The translations under genes and the position numbers were made by a program. The notes under the pieces were generated by a model that did no database searches, was not told where the DNA came from, and worked only from the letters and a program-made list of their open reading frames with translations. Shown piece by piece: positions 43,028 to 55,366 of a DNA stretch of 64,000 bases; the stretch's first letter is position 1; the number at the start of each line of letters is the position of its first letter. The DNA is from Bradyrhizobium sp. AZCC 1693 (lineage in GTDB: Bacteria > Pseudomonadota > Alphaproteobacteria > Rhizobiales > Xanthobacteraceae): assembly GCF_036924745.1 (NCBI RefSeq), contig NZ_JAZHSD010000001.1:4712001-4776000 (forward strand). The letters run 5' to 3'.

Positions 43028-43789
43028 CTATCGCAGCTCGGTGTAGGCGGCGCCAAGCATCGCGCCCGGCTTTTCGCGGTTGCCGTCCTGGACATAGACG
43101 ATCGCGGCATCGACGCCTTCGCGGGAAATATTCTCCACCGGGATGGTCCAGCTTCCCGCGCCGCCGTTCCAGTCTCCGACCTTCACGAGATTGCGCACCA
43201 CGTTGTAGTAGGTGATTTGTTGGCCGCGATTCTCGCCGCGCCCGATCGAAATCGGCACCGCCCGCGAGACCGAGCAAAGCCAGACTTCGCCGCGACCCGT
43301 CGCCGACACCTTGCTCGCCTCGACCGAGACGTTGATCAGCTTGCCCGACAACGTCATCGTCACCGGCACCGACATCACGCCCTCGGCCTTGCTCGTGTTC
43401 TTGATGGCGCCCTCGATCGCGGCACGATCGCTGCCGATCACCTGCGCCGAGCCATTGACGATCATCTGCGGCGTATAGAGGTTGCGGTCGCCGCGCACAT
43501 GCGAATAGGCTTTTTGACGCGCGCTGAACCGCGAGTCCGCCAGCGTGTCCTTCCAGCCGAGATAATCCCAGTAGTCGATCGGCATGCTCAGCGCGATCAC
43601 GTTGGGATCTTTTGCGAGTTCGCCGACGATCCTGTCGGCCGGCGGACACGACGAACAGCCCTGCGACGTGAACAGTTCAACCACGGCGCGCGGATCGGCA
43701 TGCGCCGGGCGAATGACGGCGATGATCGCGCAGACACCGAGCGCACCGGACCACCGCGATATGCCGCTATAGGCCATCATCGCTGTCAT
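43028..43789 (-). CDS. DUF1223 thioredoxin-fold protein, exported
   Basis: The 253-residue protein has a signal peptide ending at AHADP (~32) and then ELFTSQGCSSCPPADRIVGEL with a CxxC pair, which is the mark of DUF1223. Further family motifs are LSMPIDYWDYLGWKDTLADS and RNLYTPQMIVNG. It is probably a periplasmic thiol protein, but its partner is not known. A Met at residue 5 is an alternative start. Confidence 0.92.
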   Translation of the reverse strand: MTAMMAYSGISRWSGALGVCAIIAVIRPAHADPRAVVELFTSQGCSSCPPADRIVGELAKDPNVIALSMPIDYWDYLGWKDTLADSRFSARQKAYSHVRGDRNLYTPQMIVNGSAQVIGSDRAAIEGAIKNTSKAEGVMSVPVTMTLSGKLINVSVEASKVSATGRGEVWLCSVSRAVPISIGRGENRGQQITYYNVVRNLVKVGDWNGGAGSWTIPVENISREGVDAAIVYVQDGNREKPGAMLGAAYTELR

Positions 43790-43860
43790 TGGCCGAACCG
43801 TCCGTCCGTATTTTTACTGGGCATGGTTTGATATCCTGAAAGCGTGCCCCAGACGCGCGA

Positions 43861-43915
43861 AAGCGGCCTTGTCATAGGCCGCCTTCTTCCTGCTCGCCAC
43901 TCACTTCGCAGTGAG
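43861..43915 (-). terminator. Hairpins downstream of acnA
   Basis: AAGCGGCC (43861-43868) pairs with GGCCGCCTT (43877-43885, one bulge); a second hairpin CTCACT-TCGC-AGTGAG lies at 43900-43915. Both lie 22-76 bases past the acnA stop. There is no long T-run, so termination is likely but not certain. Confidence 0.5.
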
Positions 43916-43936
43916 GCACTGATCACAAATCCGCGT

Positions 43937-46657
<2,721 letters not shown>

Positions 46658-46681
46658 GTCAGGAAATCCCAAATTCTAGTT

Positions 46682-46698
46682 ATACCCTGCAAGGGTAT
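46682..46698. promoter_or_regulatory. Perfect palindrome ATACCCT-GCA-AGGGTAT upstream of acnA
   Basis: Perfect 7-bp arms with a 3-base spacer, 25 to 41 bp before the acnA ATG. It is well placed for an operator or leader hairpin. The binding protein is unknown. Confidence 0.5.
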
Positions 46699-46774
46699 TT
46701 AAACACCCTCGGCGTAAGGCTGGCCTGTTGGCTTGCAGCCGCCGATTGTGTGCTGCATCAAGTGGTTCCGGGCT

Positions 46775-46791
46775 TATAGAATCTTTCTAGA
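46775..46791. promoter_or_regulatory. ICE-like motif (candidate Irr site) between acnA and ccmA
   Basis: TATAGAATCTTTCTAGA matches the iron control element consensus TTTAGAAYNNTTCTAAA at 15 of 17 positions. Irr represses genes for iron-using proteins through such sites when iron is scarce. Both neighbours need iron or heme: acnA (Fe-S) on one side and ccmA (cytochrome c maturation) on the other. Confidence 0.6.
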
Positions 46792-46885
46792 AGCGCCGCC
46801 ACACTGACAATCGTGCTGCAGCAATGCGGTACCCACAAATTCTGACGCGGTACCCATCAATTTCAGAGGGCTGTGACGAAGCAAA

Positions 46886-47488
46886 ATGCGGCTCTCCGGG
46901 CGCCAAATCGACTGTATCAGGGGCGGCCGCAGCGTGTTCGCCGGCCTCGATTTCGAAGCCGTTTCCGGCGAGGTTTTGGCCGTGGTCGGCCCGAACGGCT
47001 CCGGCAAGACCTCGCTGTTGCGGCTGATCGCGGGCCTGCTGGTGCCGGCAGGCGGGTCGGTCGACCTGGAAGGCGGCGAGGCCGAACTGACCCTGCCGGA
47101 ACAATCGCACTATCTCGGCCATCGCGACGCGCTGAAGCCGGCGCTGAGCGTGCGCGAGAACCTCGCGTTCTGGCGGGATTTTCTGGGCGGCGCGGCCGGC
47201 GACCTCAGCAAATGCCTCGCCGCCGTGGGCCTCGGCCATGCCGCCCATCTGCCGGCGGCGTTTCTCTCGGCCGGCCAGCGGCGGCGGCTTTCGATCGCCC
47301 GCCTGCTGGTGGTGCGCCGGCCGGTCTGGCTGCTGGACGAGCCGACCTCGGCGCTCGATACCGCCGGGCAGGATCTGTTTGTGGGCGTGATGCGCGAGCA
47401 TTTGGCAGGCGGCGGCATCATCATTGCGGCGACCCACACCCCGCTGGGGATCGACGCGAGGGAACTGCGGATGAGAGGCGCGGCATGA
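46886..47488 (+). CDS. ccmA: Heme exporter ATP-binding protein CcmA
   Basis: CcmA is the ATPase of the CcmABCD complex that releases heme-loaded CcmE for cytochrome c maturation. The 200-residue protein has Walker [19 protein letters not shown] near 33-50, the signature [15 protein letters not shown] near 132 and Walker [13 protein letters not shown] near 150. It starts [15 protein letters not shown]. The stop overlaps the ccmB ATG by 4 bases. Confidence 0.95.
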   Translation: MRLSGRQIDCIRGGRSVFAGLDFEAVSGEVLAVVGPNGSGKTSLLRLIAGLLVPAGGSVDLEGGEAELTLPEQSHYLGHRDALKPALSVRENLAFWRDFLGGAAGDLSKCLAAVGLGHAAHLPAAFLSAGQRRRLSIARLLVVRRPVWLLDEPTSALDTAGQDLFVGVMREHLAGGGIIIAATHTPLGIDARELRMRGAA

Positions 47489-48153
47489 CCGCCCTCGCCG
47501 AACTGATTCGCCGGGACATCAAAATCGCGCTGCGCGTCGGCGGCGGGGCGCTGATCGGCGTGCTGTTTTTCCTTACCGTCACGGTGCTGATGCCGTTCGC
47601 GATCGGGCCCGACCTGGCGCTGCTGACGCGGCTCGGACCCGCGATCCTCTGGCTCGGCGCGCTGCTGGCGAGCCTGCTCACGCTGGACCGCCTGTTCACG
47701 GCCGACCACGAGGACGGCTCGCTCGACCTGATCGTGATGGGCCGGACACCGCTGGAACTGGCGTGTGCCGCGAAAGCGCTGGCGCACTGGCTTGCCGCCG
47801 GCGTGCCGCTGATCGCGGCGACCCCCGTGCTCGGGCTGATGCTCAATCTCGACGCTCCCGCAACCTTGGCGGTCGCGCTGACGCTGCTGGTGGGAACACC
47901 GGCGCTGACGTTCACGGGTATGATCGGCGCGGCGCTCGCTGTGACACTCCACCGCGGCGGCCTGTTGCTGGCGGTGCTGGTGCTGCCGCTGTCGATCCCG
48001 GTACTGATCTTCGGCGTCGCGGCGTCGCAAGCGGCCATATCAGGCCCGCTGTCGTTCGGAACACCGTTTTCGATCCTGTGCGCGCTCTCGCTGGTCAGCC
48101 TGGTGGTCGGACCGTTCGCGGCCGCGGCCAGCCTGCGCCACGGCCTGGACTAA
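47485..48153 (+). CDS. ccmB: Heme exporter membrane protein CcmB
   Basis: A 222-residue membrane protein with six hydrophobic segments, starting [20 protein letters not shown]. It carries the CcmB pattern [25 protein letters not shown] near 67-91 and the [15 protein letters not shown] segment. The ATG at 47485 overlaps ccmA by 4 bases; a longer frame reading through the ccmA region is not real. Confidence 0.95.
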   Translation: MTALAELIRRDIKIALRVGGGALIGVLFFLTVTVLMPFAIGPDLALLTRLGPAILWLGALLASLLTLDRLFTADHEDGSLDLIVMGRTPLELACAAKALAHWLAAGVPLIAATPVLGLMLNLDAPATLAVALTLLVGTPALTFTGMIGAALAVTLHRGGLLLAVLVLPLSIPVLIFGVAASQAAISGPLSFGTPFSILCALSLVSLVVGPFAAAASLRHGLD

Positions 48154-48200
48154 CAATGACTTGCACTGACTTGACGCCGATCAACTCTCGCGGAGGCAAT

Positions 48201-48239
48201 ATGAAACAAACCAAGCCGCATTGCCTGCCCCGCCGCTGA
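48201..48239 (+). CDS. Possible 12-residue leader peptide between ccmB and ccmC
   Basis: MKQTKPHCLPRR is encoded by an ATG with a GGAGG site 5 bases upstream, ending 16 bases before the ccmC ATG. It contains one Cys and one His, which is suggestive in a heme operon, but such short frames occur by chance. It may help translate ccmC by coupling. Unproven. Confidence 0.3.
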   Translation: MKQTKPHCLPRR

Positions 48240-48255
48240 CGACTATCAGGATGCC

Positions 48256-48987
48256 ATGACGCTGATCGATCTCGCCAATCCCACCAAATTCCTGTCGCTG
48301 ACGGCGCGCGTGCTGCCGTGGCTGGCGGGCGCAACCGCGATCCTGCTGCTGATCGGGTTCTATCAGGCGGCGACGGCGCCCGACGATTATCAGCAGGGCG
48401 CCACGGTCAAGATCATGTTCATCCACGTGCCGAATGCGTGGCTTTCGATGTTCGTGTGGGGCGTCATGAGCATTGCCGCGCTGGGCACGCTGGTCTGGCG
48501 GCATCCGCTGGCCGACGTCGCGGCCAAGTCCGCCGCGCCGATCGGGGCGGCATTCACGTTTCTTGCGCTGGTCACGGGTTCGCTGTGGGGACGGCCAATG
48601 TGGGGCACCTATTGGCAATGGGATGCGCGGCTCACCTCGGTGCTGGTCCTGTTCCTGATGTATCTCGGCCTGATGGCGCTGTGGCGCGCGGTGGACGATC
48701 CGTCGCGGGCGGCGCGCGCCGCGGCCGTCCTGACGCTGGTCGGCGCGCTCAACCTGCCGATAATCAAATTCTCGGTCGACTGGTGGAACACGCTGCATCA
48801 GCCGGCGTCCGTGCTGCGGATGGGTGGACCGACGCTCGACAAGGCGTTTCTGATTCCATTGCTCGTGATGGCGGTCGGCTTTTCGCTGCTGTTCGTCACC
48901 CTGCATCTGGCCGCAATGCGCAACGAGATCCTGCGCCGGCGCGTACGCAGCTTGCAGATGATGCAAGCCAGCCAGCAGGCGGCGTGA
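48256..48987 (+). CDS. ccmC: Heme exporter protein CcmC
   Basis: CcmC binds heme and passes it to CcmE. The 243-residue membrane protein has six hydrophobic segments and the tryptophan-rich signature [13 protein letters not shown] near 117-129, with flanking conserved His in MFIHVPNAW near 57 and NTLHQPASV near 180. The product is complete. Confidence 0.96.
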   Translation: MTLIDLANPTKFLSLTARVLPWLAGATAILLLIGFYQAATAPDDYQQGATVKIMFIHVPNAWLSMFVWGVMSIAALGTLVWRHPLADVAAKSAAPIGAAFTFLALVTGSLWGRPMWGTYWQWDARLTSVLVLFLMYLGLMALWRAVDDPSRAARAAAVLTLVGALNLPIIKFSVDWWNTLHQPASVLRMGGPTLDKAFLIPLLVMAVGFSLLFVTLHLAAMRNEILRRRVRSLQMMQASQQAA

Positions 48988-48991
48988 CGCG

Positions 48992-49171
48992 ATGTCGCTT
49001 GGTCCCTACGCTTCCTTTATCGTCACGTCCTACACGCTGGTGGCAGCGGTCGTGGTGCTTCTCATCATCTGGATTGCCATCGACTATCGGCTTCAGAAGG
49101 AGCGCCTGCGCGAACTCGAGGCCAGCGGCGTGACCCGGCGCTCCGGCCGCCAGGCGACGGACATCCGATGA
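48992..49171 (+). CDS. ccmD: Heme exporter protein CcmD
   Basis: A 59-residue protein, [20 protein letters not shown] then one transmembrane helix and [18 protein letters not shown]. The Tyr-containing N terminus, the helix and the basic tail are typical of CcmD, the small subunit that holds CcmC and CcmE together. It starts 4 bases after ccmC and overlaps ccmG by 4 bases (ATGA). Confidence 0.92.
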   Translation: MSLGPYASFIVTSYTLVAAVVVLLIIWIAIDYRLQKERLRELEASGVTRRSGRQATDIR

Positions 49172-49761
49172 CCGCGCCGCCCACAACATCGGATGGGCCG
49201 CCCCGCCGCTGGCGCTGGCTGGTGGCGCTGCCGCTGATCGGTTTCTTGGCCGTCGCTGCGCTGTTCCTGCTGCGGCTGTATGGCGGCGATCCCTCAAAAA
49301 TCCCCTCCGCCCTGATCGGCCGCCCGGCGCCACAGACCACGCTTCCGGCGCTGGAAGGCCTCGCCCATAACGGCGTGCCGGTGCCCGGACTCGACCCCGC
49401 CGCCTTCAAGGGCAAGGTCTCCGTCGTCAATGTCTGGGCGTCCTGGTGCGTGCCGTGCCACGACGAGGCGCCGCTGCTGACCGCATTGGCGAAGGATACG
49501 CGGCTGCAGATCGTCGGCATCAACTACAAGGATTCGCCCGACAACGCCCGCCGCTTCCTCGGCCGCTACGGCAACCCGTTCAGCATGGTCGGCGTCGACG
49601 GCAACGGCCGCGGCGCGATCGAATGGGGGGTCTACGGCGTGCCTGAAACTTTTGTCGTCGGCCGCGACGGAACCATCGTTTACAAGTTGGTCGGGCCGGT
49701 GACGCCGTCCAATCTCGACAGCGTACTGAAGGTCGAGATCGAGAAGGCGTTGAGCAAATAA
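49168..49761 (+). CDS. ccmG: Thiol:disulfide interchange protein CcmG (DsbE)
   Basis: CcmG reduces apocytochrome c so heme can attach. The 197-residue protein has one N-terminal membrane helix (~15-35) and a periplasmic thioredoxin domain with [19 protein letters not shown] near 85-103 and the [15 protein letters not shown] loop near 152. Last gene of the ccmABCDG operon; ccmE, ccmF and ccmH are not in this window. Confidence 0.95.
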   Translation: MTAPPTTSDGPPRRWRWLVALPLIGFLAVAALFLLRLYGGDPSKIPSALIGRPAPQTTLPALEGLAHNGVPVPGLDPAAFKGKVSVVNVWASWCVPCHDEAPLLTALAKDTRLQIVGINYKDSPDNARRFLGRYGNPFSMVGVDGNGRGAIEWGVYGVPETFVVGRDGTIVYKLVGPVTPSNLDSVLKVEIEKALSK

Positions 49762-49862
49762 ATCTCGGCTTTTATCTGCCGTTCATTTTAGAGCCATGGC
49801 GCCGCCACGAATTCGCAGCTAGCTTTATGGCGTTACTTGAACCGTCCTTGGAGGGACACCCT

Positions 49863-50222
49863 ATGCGTCATTTCACGCTCGCTTCTCTTCTCGCCACCGC
49901 GCTCACTCTCGGCCTCATGACGGCGACGCCGTCGATGGCCCAGGGCACGCAGCCCGCGACCAAATCCGACAGCAAGATGGCGCCAGCGCCGAAGGCTTCT
50001 GAGTCGAAGATGGCGCCGGCGCCGAAGGCCGAACTGCTCGATATCAACTCGGCGACCGCCGATCAGCTCGACGCGCTGCCGGGTGTCGGCAAGGCCTACT
50101 CCGCCAAGATCATCGCGGGCCGGCCGTACAAGGGCAAGGACGAGCTGGTGCAGAAGAGCATCGTGCCGCAGGCGACCTACGACAAGATCAAGGACAAGAT
50201 CATCGCCAAGCAGAAGAGCTGA
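49863..50222 (+). CDS. Exported helix-hairpin-helix protein (ComEA-like)
   Basis: The 119-residue protein has a signal peptide ([20 protein letters not shown], cleaved near SMAQG), a short repeat [20 protein letters not shown], and one HhH domain ([29 protein letters not shown] in parts) that ends with [14 protein letters not shown]. The ATG at 49863 follows GGAGGGA. Such single-HhH exported proteins resemble the DNA-binding part of ComEA; DNA uptake is possible but unproven. Confidence 0.88.
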   Translation: MRHFTLASLLATALTLGLMTATPSMAQGTQPATKSDSKMAPAPKASESKMAPAPKAELLDINSATADQLDALPGVGKAYSAKIIAGRPYKGKDELVQKSIVPQATYDKIKDKIIAKQKS

Positions 50223-50236
50223 GGCGGCGTTGCTTC

Positions 50237-50420
50237 ACCTCTCCCCGTTCTTTACGGGGAGAGGTCGAATTCTCGCACAGCGAGAATTCGGGTGAGGGGC
50301 CTCGCAGGCGCTCACCACAACCGAGACTTTCTTCGACGAGAGAGCCCCTCACCCCAGCCCTCTAAGAGCGAGCTGCGCTCGTCTCCACCCCGCGAAGAGC
50401 GGGGCGAGGGAGTCGAGCCG
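50237..50420. repeat. Cluster of perfect hairpins between the HhH gene and yciB
   Basis: ACCTCTCCCCGT (50237-50248) pairs with ACGGGGAGAGGT (50254-50265); CGAATTCTCGC (50266-50276) pairs with GCGAGAATTCG (50280-50290); further on GTGAGGGGC (~50291) is mirrored by GCCCCTCAC (~50345), and CCCCGC-GAAGA-GCGGGG lies near 50387-50404. It is a compound dispersed palindrome between convergent genes and may end both transcripts. Confidence 0.75.
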
Positions 50421-50434
50421 CGCAAGCGGCCCTA

Positions 50435-51037
50435 TCACCCCTTGCTCACATCCCCCGCATCCGCCTCGCTCGCCTCAAGCGTGGCCGGCTCCAGATGATA
50501 GCGCTTGACTAGCGGCATCTGGGCGATGCCGAAGATCATTGTCAGCGGCGTCACGCCGAACACCTTGAAATTCACCCAGAAGTCGGTGGACTGCGTGCGC
50601 CAGATGATTTCGTTCAAGATCGCCATGCCGAAGAAGAACACCGCCCAGCGCATGGTCAGGATGCGCCAGCCCTTCGGCGTCAGGTTGAACATCTGGTCGA
50701 ACATGACGGCGATGAAGGAACGGCCGAACAAAAGCCCGCCGCCGAGGACCGCCGCGAACAGGCCGTAGATGATGGTCGGCTTCACCTTGATGAAGGTCTC
50801 GTCGTGCAGCACCAGCGTCAGCGTGCCGAACACCAGCACGATGACGGCGGTGACGATCGCCATCATGGGCACATGCCGCACCACCACGTAGGAGGCGATC
50901 ATCGCGGCCACGATCGCCACCATGAAGGCGCCGGTCGCGACGAACAGGTTGAACTTCGCGTTGGCGACGAAGAACACGAGCAGCGGACCAAGTTCGGTCG
51001 CGAGCTTGAACACCGGATGCGGCTGAGTCTTGTCCAT
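50435..51037 (-). CDS. Inner membrane septation protein YciB/IspZ
   Basis: The 200-residue membrane protein has five to six hydrophobic segments and family motifs: [18 protein letters not shown] at the N terminus, [20 protein letters not shown] in the middle and [34 protein letters not shown] near the C terminus. This is the YciB (intracellular septation protein A) family, involved in envelope and division. It lies downstream of ftsY on the same strand. Confidence 0.94.
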   Translation of the reverse strand: MDKTQPHPVFKLATELGPLLVFFVANAKFNLFVATGAFMVAIVAAMIASYVVVRHVPMMAIVTAVIVLVFGTLTLVLHDETFIKVKPTIIYGLFAAVLGGGLLFGRSFIAVMFDQMFNLTPKGWRILTMRWAVFFFGMAILNEIIWRTQSTDFWVNFKVFGVTPLTMIFGIAQMPLVKRYHLEPATLEASEADAGDVSKG

Positions 51038-51053
51038 TTCATATCCTGTGTTG

Positions 51054-51153
51054 CCGTCATCACCCGCGAAGGCGGGTGATCCAGTACTCCGGGGCGTCTC
51101 GGTCCCGATCAGCGGCGCGGCGTACTGGATGCCCCGCTTTCGCGGGGCATGAC
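51054..51153. repeat. Palindromic repeat (family B) between yciB and ftsY
   Basis: Left arm GTCATCACCCGCGAAGGCGGG plus TGATCCAGTACT in sequence, right arm GTACTGGATGCCCCGC plus GCGGGGCATGAC. Related to copies at 35341, 58341 and 60061. Confidence 0.85.
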
Positions 51154-51162
51154 AAAGAAAAC

Positions 51163-52110
51163 CTAACTCTCAATTCCTGCAATCGCGTTGGCGAAATCCC
51201 GCGCGGTGAACGGCGCGAGATCGTCGACGCCTTCGCCGACGCCGATAAAGTGCACCGGCAGTTTGAATTTCTCCGCCAGCGCCACCAGGATGCCGCCCCG
51301 CGCGGTGCCGTCGAGCTTCGTCATCACGAGTCCGGTGACGCCTGCGGTACGATGAAATGCCTCGACCTGCGACAGCGCATTTTGTCCCACCGTGGCATCG
51401 AGCACGAGCAGCACCGCGTGGGGCGCCGATGCATCGACCTTCTTGATGACACGAACGACCTTTTCGAGCTCGTTCATCAGCTCGGCCTTGTTCTGCAAGC
51501 GCCCGGCGGTATCGACCAGCAGCACGTCGATATTCTGCTCCTTCGCCGCGGTCAGCGCGTTGAAGGCAAGGCTCGCCGAATCCGAACCCTGCGCGCCGGC
51601 AATGACCTGCGATCTGGTGCGCTCGCCCCAGACCTTGAGCTGTTCGATCGCGGCGGCGCGAAACGTATCGCCGGCCGCCATCATGATCTTGCGGCCCTCG
51701 GCACTCAATTTTGCGGCAAGCTTGCCGATGGTGGTGGTCTTGCCGGAGCCATTGACGCCGACCACGAGAATGACGAACGGCTTTTGCGCCGCGTCGATCT
51801 CCAGCGGCCTCGCCACCGGCGCCAGCACCTTCTCGACTTCGCTCGCGACGACCGTCTTCACTTCGTCGGCCGAGATCGCCTTGTCGTAGCGGCCGGCGCC
51901 GACGGCGTCCGCGATGCGAACCGCCACGGCCGTGCCGAGATCGGCGCGCAGCAGCACGTCCTCGATGTCGTCGAGCATGGCGCGGTCGAGCTTGCGCTTG
52001 GTGACGAGGTCGGCAACGGCCGAGCCCAGCGAACTCGAGGTTCGCTTCAGGCCGCTCGAAAGCCGCCGCCACCAGCTCAATTTGGAGGTTCCGGGAGTGG
52101 TATCGCTCAT
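51163..52110 (-). CDS. ftsY: Signal recognition particle receptor FtsY
   Basis: FtsY is the SRP receptor GTPase at the inner membrane. The 315-residue protein is short at the N terminus (a small basic stretch instead of the long acidic A domain of E. coli). The NG domain has the P-loop [15 protein letters not shown] near 118, [16 protein letters not shown] near 205 and [10 protein letters not shown] near 262. Its partner ffh is also in this window, at 58494. Confidence 0.96.
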   Translation of the reverse strand: MSDTTPGTSKLSWWRRLSSGLKRTSSSLGSAVADLVTKRKLDRAMLDDIEDVLLRADLGTAVAVRIADAVGAGRYDKAISADEVKTVVASEVEKVLAPVARPLEIDAAQKPFVILVVGVNGSGKTTTIGKLAAKLSAEGRKIMMAAGDTFRAAAIEQLKVWGERTRSQVIAGAQGSDSASLAFNALTAAKEQNIDVLLVDTAGRLQNKAELMNELEKVVRVIKKVDASAPHAVLLVLDATVGQNALSQVEAFHRTAGVTGLVMTKLDGTARGGILVALAEKFKLPVHFIGVGEGVDDLAPFTARDFANAIAGIES

Positions 52111-52138
52111 GTCGGGGACGTGTTAGCGGTTTCGCGCC

Positions 52139-52882
52139 ATGAGCGGAAGTCACAACCAATCTATTGCTGTTCCCGGGACATCCTTTGATATCCCAGGGCT
52201 AACGGCGGATGAAATCCAGGCTCGCGTCCTCCACCGCGACGGGCTGATGCTGGTGATCGACAAGCCGGCCGGCCTGCCGGTGCATCGCGGCCCCAAGGGC
52301 GGCGCCAATCTGGAAGCATCCTTCGACGGCTTGCGATTCGGCCTGCCGCGGCCGCCGGTGCTGGCCCACCGGCTCGACAAGGATACCTCCGGCTGTCTGG
52401 TGCTGGGACGCCATCGCAAGGCCACCGCCTCGCTCGGCCTGTTGTTCAAACACGGCAAGGTCGGAAAGACCTATTGGGCCGTGGTCGAGGGCGGACCTGC
52501 CGAGGATGAAGGCACCATCGACATGCCGCTGGGCCGGCTCAACGTCGAGCGCGGCTGGTGGCAGAAGCCGGACCCGGACGGGCAGAAGGCCATCACCAAC
52601 TGGAAAGTCTGCGGCCGCGGCGACGGCCTTAGCTGGCTGGCGCTGGAGCCGGTCACTGGCCGCACCCATCAATTGCGCGTGCACGCGTCGGCGATGGGCT
52701 GGCCGATCGTCGGCGACAACATCTACGGCAACGGACCTCGTTTTGGCGAGCCGATCCTGCATCTGCATTCCCGCGAGATCGTGATTCCGATTTCGAAGAA
52801 CAAGGAACCGGTGCGCGTGGTGGCGCCGGCGCCGGAGCATATGCGGGAGCGGTTGAGAAAGTGCGGCTGGAACGGGGAGTAG
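52139..52882 (+). CDS. RluA-family pseudouridine synthase
   Basis: The 247-residue protein lacks an S4 domain and starts the catalytic domain at ~30 (RVLHRDGLMLVIDKPAGLPVH in parts). The catalytic Asp lies in HRLDKDTSGCLVLGR near 79-93, and the closing motifs GRTHQLRVHASAMGWPIVGD are present. It modifies uridine in rRNA or tRNA; the exact site is unclear. It runs opposite to ftsY (28 bp between starts) and convergent to mtaB. Confidence 0.93.
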   Translation: MSGSHNQSIAVPGTSFDIPGLTADEIQARVLHRDGLMLVIDKPAGLPVHRGPKGGANLEASFDGLRFGLPRPPVLAHRLDKDTSGCLVLGRHRKATASLGLLFKHGKVGKTYWAVVEGGPAEDEGTIDMPLGRLNVERGWWQKPDPDGQKAITNWKVCGRGDGLSWLALEPVTGRTHQLRVHASAMGWPIVGDNIYGNGPRFGEPILHLHSREIVIPISKNKEPVRVVAPAPEHMRERLRKCGWNGE

Positions 52883-52904
52883 TAACGCGGAGCGCTTGCT
52901 CACT

Positions 52905-53038
52905 TCCCTTCTCCCCTTGTGGGAGAAGGTGGATCGACGGCGCGAAGCGACGGCGAGACGGATGAGGGGTCTGTCTCCGCGGATAGAGACCCCTCATCCG
53001 GCGCTTCGCGCCACCTTCTCCCACAAGGGGAGAAGGGA
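52905..53038. repeat. Large perfect palindrome between the pseudouridine synthase and mtaB
   Basis: The outer arms, 52905-52932 and 53011-53038, are perfect 28-bp inverted copies (TCCCTTCTCCCC... and its reverse complement). Inner arms GATGAGGGGTCT (52961-52972) and AGACCCCTCATC (52987-52998) also pair exactly, as do GGCGCGAAGCG and CGCTTCGCGCC between them. It lies 22 bases after one stop and 3 bases before the convergent mtaB stop, so it can act as a two-way transcript end. Confidence 0.92.
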
Positions 53039-53041
53039 GAA

Positions 53042-54307
53042 TTAGACCGTCAACCGCGCACCATCGTGGCCGTTGATCGCGAGCGCCATCACCGCGCCCG
53101 GTTTTTCACCTGATACAGCAACCGGCAAGAAATGCTCGGTGCGCCCCTGCGTCGCGCTCTCGATCAAAACCTGACGCACCGCGCCGACCTCCGACGTCAG
53201 CCGCCGCTGCAACGCCGTCTCGCCAACCGCGCGCAAACGCTTCGCGCGCGCCTTGATGGCTTCACCCGAAACCTGCGGCATCCGGGCCGCCGGCGTGCCC
53301 GGACGTTTGGAATATGGAAACACGTGCAGGAAGGTGAGATCGCATTCCTCCACGAGGTCCTGCGTCCGCGTGAACATTTCCTCGGTCTCGGTCGGAAAGC
53401 CCGCAATGATATCGGCCCCGAGCGTGATGTCCGGGCGCAACCGCCGCACCTGCGCGCAGAATTCGATCGCGTCCTTGCGCAAATGCCGCCGCTTCATCCG
53501 CTTCAAAATCATGTCGTCGCCGGATTGCAGCGACAGATGCAGATGCGGCATCAGCCGCTCATCGTCCGCGATGACGTCGAGCAGGTCGCGATCGGCCTCG
53601 ATGGAATCGATCGATGATATCCGCAGGCGTTTCAGTTCCGGCACGTGGCGCAAAATCTGTTTTGTCAGCTGCCCAAGCTTGGGCGTGCCCGGCAGATCGG
53701 CGCCGTAGCTGGTGAGGTCCACGCCGGTCAGCACGATCTCGGCATGGCCGCGCTCGGCCAGCGTTCGGACCTGCTCGACGACGGCGCCCATCGGCACCGA
53801 GCGCGAATTGCCGCGGCCGTAGGGAATGATGCAGAAGGTGCAGCGGTGGTCGCAGCCGTTCTGCACCTGGACGAACACACGCGGCAGGCCGGCCTTGAAG
53901 CCGTCAAGCAGATGCGGCGCCATCTCCTTGACCGCCATGATGTCGGCGACCGCGATCTTCTCGCTAGCCTCGACCCCAAAGCCTGTGTCGAACGCCGCGC
54001 GCGCGTCGCGCCAGGCTTCACCGCGCATCTTGTCGTCGTTGCCGACGACGCGATCGACCTCGGCCATTTCGGCAAACATTTTTGGTTGGGTCTGCGCCGC
54101 GCAGCCGGTGACGACGATGCGCGCATCCGGCCGCTCGCGCTTCAGCCGCCGGATCGATTGCCGCGCCTGCGCCACCGCCTCGTTGGTGACCGCACAGCTA
54201 TTGATGACGACAGTATCGGAAAGGCCTGCGCGCTCCGCCTCGCGTGCGATCACCTCGGATTCGAACGCGTTGAGACGGCAGCCGAAGGTGAGGACGTCGA
54301 CGCTCAT
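53042..54307 (-). CDS. mtaB: tRNA ct6A/t6A37 methylthiotransferase MtaB
   Basis: MtaB adds a methylthio group to t6A37 of tRNA. The 421-residue protein has the N-terminal MTTase domain (TFGCRLNAFESEVI, with Cys residues in NSCAVTNEAV and TGCAAQ), the radical SAM motif NGCDHRCTFCIIPYGRG with CxxxCxxC near 152-168, and a C-terminal TRAM-like part. dapF ends 3 bases upstream, so the two form an operon. Confidence 0.95.
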   Translation of the reverse strand: MSVDVLTFGCRLNAFESEVIAREAERAGLSDTVVINSCAVTNEAVAQARQSIRRLKRERPDARIVVTGCAAQTQPKMFAEMAEVDRVVGNDDKMRGEAWRDARAAFDTGFGVEASEKIAVADIMAVKEMAPHLLDGFKAGLPRVFVQVQNGCDHRCTFCIIPYGRGNSRSVPMGAVVEQVRTLAERGHAEIVLTGVDLTSYGADLPGTPKLGQLTKQILRHVPELKRLRISSIDSIEADRDLLDVIADDERLMPHLHLSLQSGDDMILKRMKRRHLRKDAIEFCAQVRRLRPDITLGADIIAGFPTETEEMFTRTQDLVEECDLTFLHVFPYSKRPGTPAARMPQVSGEAIKARAKRLRAVGETALQRRLTSEVGAVRQVLIESATQGRTEHFLPVAVSGEKPGAVMALAINGHDGARLTV

Positions 54308-54310
54308 GGC

Positions 54311-55183
54311 TCAGGCGACGCTGGCGAACAGCGCCGGATCGAATCGCCCCTCATACTCGAAATCGGCGGTGCCGGTCATCAGCACATGGTCGTCATGCTC
54401 GCGCCATTCGATCGTAAGCTTGCCGCCGGGCAGCGTGATCTCGACGCTGCGATTGGCGCGCTTCAGCCGCGCCGCCGCGACCGCGGTCGCACAGGCGGCC
54501 GAGCCGCACGCCTTGGTCAGGCCGACGCCGCGCTCCCAGGTGCGGATCGTGATGTGATCGCGATCGACGATATGGGCGAGCGTGATGTTGGCGCGCTCGG
54601 GAAAGATCGGGTGGTTTTCCAGCAGCGGCCCGAAGCGTTCGAGATCATAGGCGTTGACGTCGTCGACCCAGAAGATCGCGTGCGGATTGCCCATCGAGAC
54701 CACCGACGGCGAATGCAGCACCGGCTCATCGATCGGCCCGACCTGCAGTTCGATGTAGCGGGTATCGCGAAATTCTTCCGCCAGCGGAATATCCTGCCAA
54801 CCGAACTTCGGCGCGCCCATGTCGACGGTATAGAGATCGGGCGCCGGGCCCTGCCAGCAATTGAGGAGGCCGGCGCGGGTTTCAAAGGTCACCGCCGTTT
54901 GTCCGGTCTTCTCGAACAGGCGCCGCACCACGCAGCGCATGCCGTTGCCGCAGGCGCCGGCCTCAGAGCCGTCATTGTTGTAGATGCGGATGAAGGCCTC
55001 GGTGCCCTGCAGCCGCGGCGGCTGCAATACCATCAACTGGTCATAGGGCACGCCTGCAGGGGAGGCGACCGCGCGAGCCTCCTCGGCCGTCACGGTGGCC
55101 TTGGAATCGCGCAAATCCACCACGACGATTTCGTTGCCGATGCCGTTCATCTTGGCAAATGCGTGGTTGGCGAGCGCGCTCAT
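54311..55183 (-). CDS. dapF: Diaminopimelate epimerase
   Basis: DapF makes meso-diaminopimelate for lysine and peptidoglycan. The 290-residue protein has the two catalytic cysteines in [15 protein letters not shown] near 80 and [14 protein letters not shown] near 227, and the opening [18 protein letters not shown]. The second Cys motif reads GSAAC where GSGAC is usual; this is a mild change. The ATG at 55183 is preferred over the 4-codon longer frame. Confidence 0.96.
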   Translation of the reverse strand: MSALANHAFAKMNGIGNEIVVVDLRDSKATVTAEEARAVASPAGVPYDQLMVLQPPRLQGTEAFIRIYNNDGSEAGACGNGMRCVVRRLFEKTGQTAVTFETRAGLLNCWQGPAPDLYTVDMGAPKFGWQDIPLAEEFRDTRYIELQVGPIDEPVLHSPSVVSMGNPHAIFWVDDVNAYDLERFGPLLENHPIFPERANITLAHIVDRDHITIRTWERGVGLTKACGSAACATAVAAARLKRANRSVEITLPGGKLTIEWREHDDHVLMTGTADFEYEGRFDPALFASVA

Positions 55184-55366
55184 GGAATTTCCCAAATTCT
55201 GCCTGCCTTATATGGCGAATGTTAGCGCATTGCCTAGTGCGCAGGGGCGTATGACGCATCTGTCATGGGACGAAAGCGGACCTTGCGTGTTAGAAAATGG
55301 CACCATTCTGGCGGGCGCGGATGGGGACATGCCGCCGCCAGGTGGGGTGGATGGAGAATACCTGAA

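Noticed and set aside
46873..48153. 426-codon fused frame covering ccmA and ccmB
   Set aside because: The first half is out of frame with the clear CcmA protein; only the part from 47485 encodes CcmB.
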